Source: Saccharopolyspora soli (GTDB lineage Bacteria > Actinomycetota > Actinomycetes > Mycobacteriales > Pseudonocardiaceae). From it: a stretch of 64,000 bases of DNA. Shown here piece by piece: positions 33,964-43,672 of this stretch. The notes under the pieces were generated by a model. That model was not told where the DNA came from. It was given only the letters and a program-made list of their open reading frames with translations, and searched no databases. Numbering within the stretch: position 1 is the stretch's first letter; the number at the start of each line of letters is the position of its first letter. The stretch lies in contig NZ_JALBWV010000047.1 in assembly GCF_022678645.1 (NCBI RefSeq), positions 1 through 64,000 of the forward strand, written 5' to 3'. The position numbers and the translations under genes were made by a program.

Positions 33964-33990
33964 CAACGAACCACGAAGGTAGGTGCGGCC

Positions 33991-34860
33991 GTGCGAAGGA
34001 TGATCAACAGGATCTGCTGCGCGACGCTCATCCTGCTGCTCGCCACCGCGTGCGGCGACAGACCGAGCGGAAACCTCTCCCCAGCGGTCAACGCGGCCGG
34101 TGGCGGCGGCGTGAACTCGATGGAGAAGATCAGGGCCAGCGGTGCGATCACCTTCGGGGTCAAGTACGACACCCCGCCGTTCGGTTTCATCGCCGAGGGC
34201 CGGACCGAACCCGAGGGCTTCGAGATCGACCTGGTCACCGAGATCGCCCGGAGAATGGGCGTGACACCGAAGTTCGTCGCGGTCAACGCCACGAACCGGG
34301 TGGCCAATCTGGACAGCGGGAAGATCGACGTGATCGCGGCGACCATGATCGCCACTCGGACGCGCGAGAAGCAGGTCGATTTCTCGGCTGTGTACTTCGA
34401 AGACGACCAACGGTTGCTGGTCCGCAGCGGCTCCGACATCACCGGTGTTGGCCAACTCGACGGCAAGACGGTCGCGCTCGTCCAGGGCTCGACGGAAGAG
34501 ACCGTGCTCCGCAAAGTCGCGCCTGGCGCGAAGATCCTCACCTTCCAGTCGTGGCCGAACGCGTTGCAGGCGCTGCTGCGCGGGGACGCCGACGCGTTGA
34601 GCACCACGGTGGGCATCCTCAGCGGGCTCAAGCAAACCGCCGATCAGTCCGGCTCAGCGGTGCAGATCGTCGCTCCGGGCATCGCGCAGGGACCGACGGC
34701 GATGGCGGTCAAGCAGGGCGACTCCGCGCTGCGCGACGAGCTCAACGCCGCCCTGATGAGCATGGCCGACGACGGCACGTACCAGCGGATCTACCAGAAG
34801 TGGTGGAGCGGCGTGCTCCCCGAGCCGTTGCGGATCGCGGTCATCCCGATGGGTTCGTGA
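33991..34860 (+). CDS. Amino-acid ABC transporter binding lipoprotein (family 3)
   Basis: This 289-residue lipoprotein has a leader whose lipobox LATAC gives C21. The family 3 solute-binding fold follows: SGAITFGVKYDTPPFGF near 50-66, GFEIDLVTEIARRMG near 76-90, and TREKQVDFSAVYF near 128-140. The GTG start at 33991 is 27 bases after the ATPase stop. It captures a small amino acid or analogue outside the cell for the two adjacent permeases. Confidence 0.92.
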   Translation: MRRMINRICCATLILLLATACGDRPSGNLSPAVNAAGGGGVNSMEKIRASGAITFGVKYDTPPFGFIAEGRTEPEGFEIDLVTEIARRMGVTPKFVAVNATNRVANLDSGKIDVIAATMIATRTREKQVDFSAVYFEDDQRLLVRSGSDITGVGQLDGKTVALVQGSTEETVLRKVAPGAKILTFQSWPNALQALLRGDADALSTTVGILSGLKQTADQSGSAVQIVAPGIAQGPTAMAVKQGDSALRDELNAALMSMADDGTYQRIYQKWWSGVLPEPLRIAVIPMGS

Positions 34861-35612
34861 CGATGCTCGACGATCTGAACTGGTCCCTCGTGCTCGCCGA
34901 GCCAGGCCGGAGCTTCCTGCTGTTCGGCCTGCGCGTGACGCTGCAACTGGCCGGTCTGGCCATCGTCGGCTCGACCATCATCGGCACGCTCGTAGCGCTC
35001 GGCCGGGTGTCGGTCGCGCCGACACTGGCGCCGCTGCGCTGGCTGCTCACCGCATACGTGGAGTTCTTCCGCAACGTGCCACTGCTCGTGCAACTGTTCT
35101 TCTGGAGCTTCGGCGTGTTCAGCCTGGACCTCGTGCGGTCCGCTGCGGCTCCGCTGAACTCCGTCTACACCAACCAGTTCCTCGCCGGTGTGCTCGGACT
35201 CACCGTCTACACCTCGGCCTACGTCGCGGAAGCGTTGCGCAGCGGCATCCAGTCGGTCCCCAAGGGACAGCTGGAGGCTGCTCGTTCATCCGGCCTCGGT
35301 TACTGGGCGGCGATGTGGACGGTGGTCCTCCCGCAAGCGTTCCGACTGGCGTTGCCCGCGATCGGCAACCAGTACATCGGCGCGACCAAGAACACCTCGG
35401 TCGTGATGGCCATCGGTGTCACCGACGTGGTGTTCCAGGCGCAGCAGATCGAGGCGGCCACGTTCGGTGCCTTCGAGGCGTACACCGCGGTACTGGTCAT
35501 CTTCGTGGTGGTGTGCCTCGCCGAATCCGCATTGCTGGCACTGGTTCTGCGGTTGCTGTTCAACAAGGTGCCCCGCGCGATCGCTCGCGCGCAGGCTCTG
35601 GAGGCACGATGA
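34857..35612 (+). CDS. Amino-acid ABC transporter permease 1
   Basis: This 251-residue permease of the HisQM/GlnP type has a first hydrophobic segment near residues 20-45, the family motif YVEFFRNVPLLVQLFFW near 70-86, and the coupling loop GQLEAARSSGLGYWAAMWTVVLPQA near 140-165. The start is GTG 34857, overlapping the binding-protein stop (GTGA); ATG 34863, two codons later, is equally possible. It pairs with the next gene to form the membrane channel. Confidence 0.92.
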   Translation: MTMLDDLNWSLVLAEPGRSFLLFGLRVTLQLAGLAIVGSTIIGTLVALGRVSVAPTLAPLRWLLTAYVEFFRNVPLLVQLFFWSFGVFSLDLVRSAAAPLNSVYTNQFLAGVLGLTVYTSAYVAEALRSGIQSVPKGQLEAARSSGLGYWAAMWTVVLPQAFRLALPAIGNQYIGATKNTSVVMAIGVTDVVFQAQQIEAATFGAFEAYTAVLVIFVVVCLAESALLALVLRLLFNKVPRAIARAQALEAR

Positions 35613-36250
35613 ACGCGGTCCTGGAAAACCTCCCCTTCATGCTGGCCGGTCTGTTGGACACGGCGCAGTTGGCGATCGCCGCCATCTCGTTGAGCGCGGT
35701 GCTCGGGATCGGCGTCGGCGCCATGCGGGCAGCGCAACGCAGGACCGTCCGCTATCCGGCGATCGGCTACATCCAGCTGATCCGCAGCGCACCGCTGATC
35801 GTCTTCATCCTGTACAGCTACTTCGTGCTCGCCGATCTCGGCCTCGATCTGACTCCGTACTGGGCCGGGGTGCTCGCCCTCGGCGTGTTCACCAGCGCCT
35901 ACCTGGCGGAAATCGTGCACGGCGGCATCGCATCGGTGCCTTCCGGACAATGGGAGGCGGCGCGGGCGTCCGGCTTGTCCGGCCTGAGCACGCTGCGCTA
36001 CGTGATCCTGCCGCAGGCGTTGCGCCGCATGGCCCCGGCGCTGGTCTCGGAACTCATCAAGCTGATCAAGGACACCTCGCTGGTCTCCGTCATCGGCGTC
36101 TTCGAGTTCTTCCACCGGGTGGAGGTCACCAACGCGCGGGTGCTCACCGAGCCCTTCGCCGTCCTCGGCTTCGCCGCGCTCTGCTATTTCGCCATCAACT
36201 TCGCACTCAGCCGGGTCGCCAAGCGGCTCGAACTCCGCCTGGACGTCTGA
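35609..36250 (+). CDS. Amino-acid ABC transporter permease 2
   Basis: This 213-residue HisM-like permease has YIQLIRSAPLIVFILYSYFV near residues 51-70 and the coupling loop GQWEAARASGLSGLSTLRYVILPQA near 112-137. Its ATG overlaps the stop of permease 1 (ATGA, 35609-35612). The ureohydrolase gene follows after 27 bases, which ties the transporter to that enzyme's substrate. Confidence 0.92.
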   Translation: MNAVLENLPFMLAGLLDTAQLAIAAISLSAVLGIGVGAMRAAQRRTVRYPAIGYIQLIRSAPLIVFILYSYFVLADLGLDLTPYWAGVLALGVFTSAYLAEIVHGGIASVPSGQWEAARASGLSGLSTLRYVILPQALRRMAPALVSELIKLIKDTSLVSVIGVFEFFHRVEVTNARVLTEPFAVLGFAALCYFAINFALSRVAKRLELRLDV

Positions 36251-36277
36251 TTCCAAATCGTTGAAAGGAAGCGAAGC

Positions 36278-37297
36278 GTGACGGAAATGCGCCTCAACCT
36301 GCCATTCGTCGGAATCCCGACGTACCTGCGATCGCCGATCGTGCAGGATCTGTCCAAACTGGACGCCGACCTGGCGATCCTCGGGGTGCCCAACGACGAA
36401 GGGGCGCCGTGGTACCCCGGTGCCCGCATGGCACCACGCGCGATCCGGGAGCAATCGGTTCGCTACGCGGGCTACGGCCGCATGCAGGCCCGCGGCGGCT
36501 ATTTCGACATCGAGGAGGAACGGCGCTTCCTCGAATACGAAACCGAGAACGAGCGGATCGTCGACTGCGGTGACGTCGACATCATCTACTCGAACCCGGA
36601 GCAGACGTTCAAGAACATCACGCACTCGACCTCGCAGATCCTCGCGGCGGGGGCCGTTCCGATCGTGCTCGGCGGCGAGCACTCGGTGACCTACGGCGTC
36701 GTGCGCGCGTACCAGGATTCCGTTTGCGTCGTGCATTTCGACGCGCACCTGGACTACCGGCCGTTCCTGCACGGCGCCGAGTACGGCAACGGCAGCCCGA
36801 TGCTCAAGATCGGCAAGCTGCCGCACGTCGATCGGATCGTGCAGATCGGCAGCCGGGGCATGCGCGCGGCGCAGGACGACCTGGCCGAAAGCCTGGCCAA
36901 CGGCAACGACGTCTACACCATGAAGCGGTTCCGCGCGGCAGGCATCGAGCGGGTGCTCGCCGGTATCCCGAAGGGGCAGAAGGTCTACATCAGCGTGGAC
37001 ATCGACGTGCTCGACATGCCGCTGGTCCCCGGGTGCGCGTCGGCCGAAGCCGACGGCATGAGCTACGAGGAACTGCGGCAGACGATCTTCGCGATCGTCC
37101 GGGAACACGAACTCGTCGGGTTCGACGTCGTGGAGATCAACCCCATGCTCGACGTGGCGTCCAACGTGACCTCGCAACTGGGTGCTCAACTGGCCATCGA
37201 GACGATGGCGCGGGCCGTGCTCAACCCGGACTACCTGCGCCGCAAGGGCCGCCCCACCGAACCGGACGGCCAATGCGCCGCGGCCACGGACGCATGA
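36278..37297 (+). CDS. Ureohydrolase (agmatinase/arginase family)
   Basis: This 339-residue binuclear metal hydrolase releases urea from a guanidino compound. The metal ligands are conserved: GGEHS near 128-132, HFDAHLDY near 149-156, and SVDIDVLD near 245-252. The last motif continues as DMPLVPG where DPxxxPG is usual, so a proline is replaced by methionine. The substrate could be agmatine, guanidinobutyrate, guanidinopropionate, arginine or guanidine; nothing here decides. It lies 27 bp after the amino-acid permease and upstream of a urease cluster, which could use the released urea. Confidence 0.88.
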   Translation: MTEMRLNLPFVGIPTYLRSPIVQDLSKLDADLAILGVPNDEGAPWYPGARMAPRAIREQSVRYAGYGRMQARGGYFDIEEERRFLEYETENERIVDCGDVDIIYSNPEQTFKNITHSTSQILAAGAVPIVLGGEHSVTYGVVRAYQDSVCVVHFDAHLDYRPFLHGAEYGNGSPMLKIGKLPHVDRIVQIGSRGMRAAQDDLAESLANGNDVYTMKRFRAAGIERVLAGIPKGQKVYISVDIDVLDMPLVPGCASAEADGMSYEELRQTIFAIVREHELVGFDVVEINPMLDVASNVTSQLGAQLAIETMARAVLNPDYLRRKGRPTEPDGQCAAATDA

Positions 37298-37445
37298 GCA
37301 TTGCCAGGACTGCCGCGATCCGCCGCCCGACTCGCTGATTCCAGTCGGAAACTGCGGTGCAACACGGCCGAAAGCGTTCTGCGCTGTACTTGGCTGATCT
37401 CGCAGTGGCTCACCGAGTGCTCGCTAGCAGGTTAGGCAGGCAATC

Positions 37446-38171
37446 GTGTCCGTACGCACACTCGCGTCGATCGCCGCGGACATGGCATCGACGAACCCCA
37501 GCAAGCGCATCGAAGGTGCCATCGACTTCGTTCGCGCAGAAGGGCGTTGCGACACTTTCCTCGTTGCCTACAAGGATGCCGCTACCGACGCGTTCGTGCG
37601 GATCGCGGAACGCGGCTACGGGGAGGCCGCCGCATCCTTCCTCACCGGTGACATCGAGTTCCGGCCGGAGTTCGAACGGCAATTCAACCGATTCGACTAC
37701 GTCTTCGACTGGACGGAAGTACCGGATTTCGAAACCTCGTACACCGCGCGATCGGTGCTGCGGCCCGCGGGCTTCAACAACGGCATCATGATGCTCCTGC
37801 ACGATGACAACGGGGAAATCATCGGGATGTGCCACGGAAACGTCGAACACCGCGAATTCCCCCGCGTAGGCAAGGAACTCATCGAGAAGATGCGGCCGGT
37901 GTTCACGTCGTACGCACGCGATCAACGGCGCAAGGCGCATTTCCGGCTCACCCCCCGCGAGGTCCAAATCCTCGACCTGATCCGCAAAGGCATGTCCAAC
38001 GCGGAGATCGCCGAGTTCCTGGTGCTTTCGCCGCGCACCGTGAGCAGGCACGTGGAGAACGTGCTGCACAAACTCGGGGTGCCCAATCGCGTGATGGCGG
38101 CCGTCTACGCGACCGAGCTGGGATTCGGATCCCACGAACGGACCGTGGACGGCATAGCCTGCCCCGCCTGA
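37446..38171 (+). CDS. LuxR family regulator with N-terminal sensor domain
   Basis: This 241-residue protein has an N-terminal domain (about 1-155) of mixed alpha/beta character without a phospho-acceptor receiver motif. It suggests a GAF- or autoinducer-like ligand pocket (IMMLLHDDNGEIIGMCHGNV near 115-135). A C-terminal LuxR HTH follows (LTPREVQILDLIRKGMSNAE, then IAEFLVLSPRTVSRHVENVL; about 168-208). The GTG start 37446 has only a weak AGGCAGG upstream. It sits between the ureohydrolase operon and the transporter-amidase-urease operon and may activate either. The inducer is unknown. Confidence 0.85.
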   Translation: MSVRTLASIAADMASTNPSKRIEGAIDFVRAEGRCDTFLVAYKDAATDAFVRIAERGYGEAAASFLTGDIEFRPEFERQFNRFDYVFDWTEVPDFETSYTARSVLRPAGFNNGIMMLLHDDNGEIIGMCHGNVEHREFPRVGKELIEKMRPVFTSYARDQRRKAHFRLTPREVQILDLIRKGMSNAEIAEFLVLSPRTVSRHVENVLHKLGVPNRVMAAVYATELGFGSHERTVDGIACPA

Positions 38172-38334
38172 GCGTCGTAACAGGACGTTCACGGCGATAT
38201 CACGGCTGATCCCAGTCCGCCTGCTAGGGCCGGCCCGCGGCCGCAAAACCGTTGGCGCGAATGGGTCGTTCGACGTATTCCCCTGCCGATGCGGGACTTC
38301 CTAGGGTTGCGGAATCCCGTGCGGGTCCAATGCT

Positions 38335-38347
38335 GAACCGGCGGTTC
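38335..38347. promoter_or_regulatory. Candidate operator GAACCG-G-CGGTTC
   Basis: A perfect 13-bp inverted repeat lies 36 bp upstream of the peptide-type binding-protein start, in the only large gap (38172-38382) before the 12-kb transporter-amidase-urease operon. It is a plausible site for the adjacent LuxR-type regulator, but no promoter hexamers could be assigned with confidence. Confidence 0.4.
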
Positions 38348-38382
38348 GGTTACTCCCAATTCGCCATTTTGCAAGGGAACTC

Positions 38383-40041
38383 ATGCCTGACGACGGACGA
38401 GACGCGGGCCGTGCTGGGGCCTGGAAGACGAGCGCACGTGCCGCGAGATCACGTCGGCTCCGGAGGTTGTTGTCGCTGTGCGCAGCCGCGGCCCTGGCGT
38501 TGAGCGGATGCGGTACCGGCAACGCCGGTACGGGAAACACGCTCGTCATCGCCATCGAGTCCGAGGCCGACGTGCTCGATCCGCAGGTCGCCGGTGGATG
38601 GGTGACTTGGCGCATCAACCAGCAGATCTTCGAGCCGCTGGTGACCGAAGACCTGCGCACCCCGTCCAGGCAGGCCCCGGTGCCCGCCCTGCAACCCGCC
38701 CTCGCCGAGTCGTGGGAAATCAGCCCCGACGGGCGGAGCTACACCTTCCACATCCGACGCGGCGTGACCTTCCACGACGGCACCCCGCTGGACGCGGCCG
38801 CGGTCGAGTACAACTTCCGGCGGATGTGGGACAAAGCCGCACCCCAGTACTCGGCCAAGGCCGCCGGTCAGACCAACTTCATCTGGCAGTACACCAGTTC
38901 GATCCAGACGGTCGACCAGTACACCCTGGTGGTGAACCTGACCCAACCGTTCTCCCCGTTCCTGCGGATGCTCGCCCAGGGCGGGAACGGATCGACCGCG
39001 ATCATCAGCCCCACCGCGCTGCGGAAGTACGGCGAGGACATCGCCGACCACCCGGTGGGGACCGGCCCGTTCGTCTTCGAGCAGCGCATCCGGGGTGAGC
39101 GGATCAGCTTGGTGCGCAACGAGAAGTACTGGGGCACGGTCCCTTCGGTGCGGGGTGTGGTGTTCCGCCCGATGCCGGATGCTTCGGCCCGCGTCGCCGC
39201 GCTGCGCAGCGGTGACGTCGACATCATCGCTGTGCCCAGCCCGGACAGCATCGACAACCTCGTCGAAGAGGGCTACCAGCTCTCCGAAGGACGGCCGCCG
39301 CACGTCTGGTACCTGTCGTTCAACATGAAGGACCCCTACACCTCCCGCAAGGAGGTGCGGCAGGCGATCAACCTCGCGCTCAACCGCGAGGGCATGGCCA
39401 AGGACCTGCTGCGCGGCACCGCCAACCCGGCCTATGGCGTGCAGGCACCGGCCAACGACGCTTACGTCGAGCGCACCGACGCCTACGCCCGGGATGTCGC
39501 CGAGGCGAAGCGGCTGCTGACGTCGGTGGGCCTGCAGAACGGGTTCGACACCACGCTGATCACCTCAGTGGACGGTTCCGGTCAGATCATCCCGACCCAG
39601 ATGGCCGAGTACATCCAGCAGAACCTCGCCGAGATCGGCGTCCGGGTGCACATCGAGACCCAGGAGTGGATCTCCTACCTCGGCACCTGGGCGCAGGGCA
39701 TGCAGCCGGGGGTCGGGATGGCCCAGATGTCGTGGGGCATGACGACGCCCTACTGGCTCTACATCGTCACGTCCTCGACGCTGCAGGCGCCGGAGGGCTC
39801 CAACGTCGGCTACTACTCCAACCCGCAACTGGACGCGGTGATGGCCGAGGCCATCCGCGCGACCGACGAAGACGAGGCGAACGCGTACTGGCGGCAGGCC
39901 AACGACATCGTCACCGAAGACGCCGCTCTCGCCCCGGTGGTCAACGACAAGGCGCCGTACGTGCTGGCGCCCTACGTCGCTGGCTTCGTCTCCGCGAGCG
40001 AGGAATGGTACGACCTCAAGGAAGTGAAGCTCGAACGATGA
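38383..40041 (+). CDS. Peptide/nickel-type ABC transporter binding lipoprotein (family 5)
   Basis: This 552-residue solute-binding protein has a basic N-terminal tail of about 27 residues, a hydrophobic leader and lipobox LSGC (C43). The family 5 signature lies in the region WEISPDGRSYTFHIRRGVTF, then HDGTPLDAAAVEYNF (near 110-145). AAGGGA precedes ATG 38383. This family binds oligopeptides, nickel complexes, or other small solutes. Because a urease cluster follows in the same operon, the cargo could be nickel for urease or an amide/ureido substrate for the amidase. The sequence does not decide. Confidence 0.92.
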   Translation: MPDDGRDAGRAGAWKTSARAARSRRLRRLLSLCAAAALALSGCGTGNAGTGNTLVIAIESEADVLDPQVAGGWVTWRINQQIFEPLVTEDLRTPSRQAPVPALQPALAESWEISPDGRSYTFHIRRGVTFHDGTPLDAAAVEYNFRRMWDKAAPQYSAKAAGQTNFIWQYTSSIQTVDQYTLVVNLTQPFSPFLRMLAQGGNGSTAIISPTALRKYGEDIADHPVGTGPFVFEQRIRGERISLVRNEKYWGTVPSVRGVVFRPMPDASARVAALRSGDVDIIAVPSPDSIDNLVEEGYQLSEGRPPHVWYLSFNMKDPYTSRKEVRQAINLALNREGMAKDLLRGTANPAYGVQAPANDAYVERTDAYARDVAEAKRLLTSVGLQNGFDTTLITSVDGSGQIIPTQMAEYIQQNLAEIGVRVHIETQEWISYLGTWAQGMQPGVGMAQMSWGMTTPYWLYIVTSSTLQAPEGSNVGYYSNPQLDAVMAEAIRATDEDEANAYWRQANDIVTEDAALAPVVNDKAPYVLAPYVAGFVSASEEWYDLKEVKLER

Positions 40042-41000
40042 CAGCCATCCTGGGCAGGAGACTGCTTTCCACGGTCCTGGTGCTCCTCGGGGTCAGCCTG
40101 ATCGTCTTCCTGCTGTTGCAGCTGGTTCCCGGCGATCCGGCGCGAACCATCCTCGGCTCGGGGGCCACCGGGGAATCGGTCGCCGCGGTGCGCGCCGAGC
40201 TGGGGCTGGACAAGCCGCTGCCGGTGCAGTTCCTGGACTACCTGGGCGGTCTGCTGCACGGTGACCTCGGCCGGTCCCTGACGGTGAACAAACCGGTCAC
40301 CGAGATCATGGTGCCGCGGTTCTGGAACACCATCATCCTCACCGCGGCCGCGCTGCTGCTGTGCGTGGTGATCGGCGTGCCGCTGGGCATCCTGGCGGCG
40401 CGCAAGCCGAACAGCGTGTTCGACCGGGTGGTGGGCTTCTCCTGGCTGGCCGGGGCGAGCGTACCGGTGTTCTGGTTCGGCCTGGTGCTCATCGGCCTGT
40501 TCTCGATCCAGCTCGGCTGGTTCCCGACCTCGGGCATGTACAACCCGCGCCACCCCGGCGGAATCGAGGACCTGCTGACGCACCTGCTGCTGCCCGCGGT
40601 GGCGGCCGCGCTCGTCCCGCTCGCCGTGGTCGCGCGCATGGCGCGCAGCGTGCTGCTGGAAGTGCTGCAGCAGGACTACATCCGCACGCTGCGCGCCGCC
40701 GGGCTGTCGGAAGGTTCGGTGCTGTGGCGGCACGGACTGCGCAACGCCCTGCCGCCCATCGTCACCGTGCTGGGCCTGCAGGTCGGATACCTGCTCGGCG
40801 GCGTCGTGTTCGTCGAGGTGGTCTTCGGCTGGCCGGGACTCGGCCAGCAGCTCTACACCTCGATCACGCAGCGCGACCTGCCCATCGTGCAGGCCGGGGT
40901 GCTGTTCATCGCGGCGGCGTTCGTGCTGATCAACCTGCTCGCCGACATCGCGGTCGGACTGCTCGACCCGCGTACCAGGAAGAAGGTAGGGACCGCATGA
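40038..41000 (+). CDS. Peptide/nickel-type ABC transporter permease (DppB-like)
   Basis: This 320-residue permease begins with LGRRLLSTVLVLLGVSLIVF and LQLVPGDPARTILG (5-40), the standard DppB/NikB opening. Five or six further membrane helices and the coupling loop LQQDYIRTLRAAGLSEGSVLWRHGLRNALP (about 210-240) follow. It overlaps its neighbours by four bases on both sides (ATGA). It forms the channel with the DppC-like protein. Confidence 0.94.
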   Translation: MTAILGRRLLSTVLVLLGVSLIVFLLLQLVPGDPARTILGSGATGESVAAVRAELGLDKPLPVQFLDYLGGLLHGDLGRSLTVNKPVTEIMVPRFWNTIILTAAALLLCVVIGVPLGILAARKPNSVFDRVVGFSWLAGASVPVFWFGLVLIGLFSIQLGWFPTSGMYNPRHPGGIEDLLTHLLLPAVAAALVPLAVVARMARSVLLEVLQQDYIRTLRAAGLSEGSVLWRHGLRNALPPIVTVLGLQVGYLLGGVVFVEVVFGWPGLGQQLYTSITQRDLPIVQAGVLFIAAAFVLINLLADIAVGLLDPRTRKKVGTA

Positions 41001-41914
41001 GCGCCATCACGCAGACCCCGCGCCACCGCGAGGTGCTGACCCCGAGCAGGCGACCCCCGGCCCCGCGGTCGCAGCTCCGCCTCGCCCTGCGGGCCTTCGC
41101 CCGGGACAGGGGCGCGGTGATCTCGGCGATCTTCCTGCTGCTGGTGGCGTTGGCGGCGATCTTCGCGCCGCTGCTGACGCCCTACAGCCCCACCAGCGGA
41201 GATCCGGTCAACCGATTGGCCGGGATCGGCACGCCCGGCCACCCGCTGGGCTTGGACGGGCAAGGCCGCGACATCCTGACCCGACTGCTCTACGGCGGCC
41301 GCAATTCGCTGCTGGTGGCGCTGGTTCCGGTTGCCGTGGTGTTCCCGATCGCGCTGCTGATCGGACTGTTCGCCGGGTACCGGCGCAGCCGGGCGGGCGA
41401 CCTGCTGATGCGAATCCTGGACGTGCTGTTCGCGTTCCCGCTGGTGCTGCTGGCCATCGCGTTGGCGGCGGTGCTGGGTGCGGGGCTGGGCAACGTGATG
41501 TTGTCGATCGGCGTCACCCTCGTGCCCTACATGGCTCGGGTGGCCTACACCGCCACGGTGCAGGAGTCCAGCAAGGAATACATCGAGGCCGCCCGCGCCT
41601 ACGGCGCCCACCCCGGACACCTGATGCTGCGGGAGCTCGCGCCGAACGTGGTCGCCAACCTCACCGTGTACGCGACCACGTTGTGCGGGCTGATGATCGT
41701 GGTCGCCGCCGGGCTGAGCTTCCTCGGCGTCGGCGTCATCCCGCCCAGCCCGGACTGGGGAATCATGACCGCGGACGGCTCAAGCGTGCTGCTCGAGGGG
41801 ATCTACCACGTCGCGACCATTCCCGGATTGGTGATCCTGCTCGTTTCCCTCGCGTTCAACCTGGTCGGCGACGGCGTGCGCGACGCCCTCGACCCGCGCA
41901 AGCGAACGAGCTGA
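40997..41914 (+). CDS. Peptide/nickel-type ABC transporter permease (DppC-like)
   Basis: This 305-residue permease has an N-terminal cytoplasmic tail (1-40), a first helix at about 41-62, a periplasmic HPLGLDGQGRDILTRLLYGGR near 82-102, and the coupling loop KEYIEAARAYGAHPGHLMLRELAPN near 192-216. The stop is 17 bases before the next ATPase start, which has AGGAGG. It partners the DppB-like protein. Confidence 0.94.
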   Translation: MSAITQTPRHREVLTPSRRPPAPRSQLRLALRAFARDRGAVISAIFLLLVALAAIFAPLLTPYSPTSGDPVNRLAGIGTPGHPLGLDGQGRDILTRLLYGGRNSLLVALVPVAVVFPIALLIGLFAGYRRSRAGDLLMRILDVLFAFPLVLLAIALAAVLGAGLGNVMLSIGVTLVPYMARVAYTATVQESSKEYIEAARAYGAHPGHLMLRELAPNVVANLTVYATTLCGLMIVVAAGLSFLGVGVIPPSPDWGIMTADGSSVLLEGIYHVATIPGLVILLVSLAFNLVGDGVRDALDPRKRTS

Positions 41915-41931
41915 CCCACTAGGAGGCGGTA

Positions 41932-42825
41932 ATGGCGGACGATCTGCTGCGCATCGAAGACCTGAGCGTCGACTTCCACACCGACGGTGGCGTGGTGCAC
42001 GCGGTCAAGCACGCGAACATCACCGTCCGGGACGGCGGAATCCTCGGGCTGGTGGGGGAGTCCGGTTCCGGCAAGAGCGTGACGTCGTTGAGCGTGCTCG
42101 GCCTGCTGGGCACCACCCGAGCCGAGATCACCAGCGGGCGCATCCTGTTCCGCGGTGCGGACCTGCTGCGCAAGGGCCAGGCCGAGCTGCGGCGGATCCG
42201 CGGCGGACACATCGGCCTGGTGTCGCAGAACGCGCTCAGCGCCCTGGACCCGTCGTTCACCATCGGGGCGCAGCTGATCGAGGTGATCCGGCGCCACCAG
42301 AAGGTGGACAAGGCCAACGCGCGCAAGCTCGCCCTGGAAGCGCTGGAACTGGTGGCGCTGCCGGAAGCCGAGCGGCGGATGAAGTCCTACCCGCACGAGC
42401 TCAGCGGCGGGCAGCGGCAGCGCGTGGTGATCGCCATCGCGCTGTCCTGCCGCCCGGAGTTGCTGCTGGCCGACGAGCCGACCACCGCGTTGGACGCGAC
42501 CGTGCAGAAGCAGATCCTGGACCTGCTGCTGGAGATCAACCGCGAGCTGGGGACCGCGATCCTCATCGTCACGCACGACTTCGGTGTGGTGGCGCACCTG
42601 TGCACCGATGTCGCGGTGATGCGCCGCGGCGAAGTCCTCGAATCCGGCACCGCCGAACAGGTTCTGTCCAGTCCCGAACATCCGTACACGCAGGGGTTGA
42701 TGAAGGCGGTGCCGCGGCTGCGGCTCAGCGCGCAGGACCGGGCCGTACCACGCGCCGAGCGCCGGTTGACCGAGTTCAGCGAGTCCGCGCTGGTGGGGGG
42801 AGGCAGGGAACGTGTCGCACTCTGA
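41932..42825 (+). CDS. Peptide/nickel-type ABC transporter ATPase (DppD-like)
   Basis: This 297-residue ATPase has Walker A GESGSGKSV near 43-51, signature LSGGQRQRVVIAIAL near 157-171, and Walker B LLLADEPTTALD. The valine after GKS and the C-terminal region ending near VPRLRLSAQDR are typical of the DppD/OppD group. It is shorter than many DppD proteins and lacks the usual cysteine-rich oligopeptide C-terminal motif. Strong AGGAGG precedes ATG 41932. It overlaps the DppF-like gene by 14 bases. Confidence 0.93.
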   Translation: MADDLLRIEDLSVDFHTDGGVVHAVKHANITVRDGGILGLVGESGSGKSVTSLSVLGLLGTTRAEITSGRILFRGADLLRKGQAELRRIRGGHIGLVSQNALSALDPSFTIGAQLIEVIRRHQKVDKANARKLALEALELVALPEAERRMKSYPHELSGGQRQRVVIAIALSCRPELLLADEPTTALDATVQKQILDLLLEINRELGTAILIVTHDFGVVAHLCTDVAVMRRGEVLESGTAEQVLSSPEHPYTQGLMKAVPRLRLSAQDRAVPRAERRLTEFSESALVGGGRERVAL

Positions 42826-43612
42826 ACCACTACTGGTCGTAAAGGACCTGCGGAAGGTGTTCAAGGTACGCGGTTCGGGCCGCAAGGCGACCGGATTCAC
42901 CGCAGTCGACGACATCAGCTTCGAAATCGCCCGTGGGCAGACGTACGGTCTCATCGGCGAATCGGGTTCGGGCAAGACCACCACCGGGCGCATGGTGCTG
43001 GTGCTCGAGACGGCCACCGCCGGATCGGTGAAGTTCGAGGGAAACGAGCTGACCACGCTGTCCGAATTGGACATGCGTCGGTACCGCAAGCGGATGCAGA
43101 TCGTCTTCCAGGATTCGGGCTCGGCGTTCAACCCGCGCCGCAGCGTCGGCGCGCAGATCGGCTTCCCGCTGGAACGCTTCCGGATCGTTCCTGCGGAGCA
43201 GGTTCGCGGGCGGGTCAACGAGATGCTCGAACGCGTCGGCCTGGAACCCGCCCATTACGACCGCCACATCCACGAGTTCTCCGGCGGCCAGCGGCAACGC
43301 CTGGGCATCGCGCGTGCCCTGATCACCGACCCGGACTTCGTGGTGCTGGACGAGCCGACGGCCGCGCTCGACGTCTCGGTGCAGGCGCAGATCCTCAACC
43401 TGCTCAAGGACTTGCAGGCCGAACGCGGGCTCACGTTGCTGCTCATCACCCACAACCTGGCGCTGGTGGAGCACATGTGCGATCACGCGGGTGTGCTGGA
43501 CCACGGGCGGTTGGTGGAGTCCGGTCCGGTGGACGAGCTGCTGAGCGCACCGCGCACCGACATCACACGCAAGCTCGTCGACGCGGTCCTGGAACCCGAA
43601 TTCGTCGGCTGA
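42812..43612 (+). CDS. Peptide/nickel-type ABC transporter ATPase (DppF-like)
   Basis: This 266-residue ATPase has Walker A GESGSGKTT near 50-58, signature FSGGQRQRLGIARAL near 153-167, and Walker B FVVLDEPTAALDVSVQ. The GTG start at 42812 lies within the DppD-like gene and has GGAGGCAGG upstream. With the DppD-like protein it forms the heterodimeric motor of the importer. The next gene starts 60 bp downstream, so transcription probably continues into the amidase and urease genes. Confidence 0.93.
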   Translation: MSHSEPLLVVKDLRKVFKVRGSGRKATGFTAVDDISFEIARGQTYGLIGESGSGKTTTGRMVLVLETATAGSVKFEGNELTTLSELDMRRYRKRMQIVFQDSGSAFNPRRSVGAQIGFPLERFRIVPAEQVRGRVNEMLERVGLEPAHYDRHIHEFSGGQRQRLGIARALITDPDFVVLDEPTAALDVSVQAQILNLLKDLQAERGLTLLLITHNLALVEHMCDHAGVLDHGRLVESGPVDELLSAPRTDITRKLVDAVLEPEFVG

Positions 43613-43672
43613 CCCACCGCGGCAAGATCCGCTGAAGTGGGCGGAACACCACCAATGCAAGGGAGATTCGTG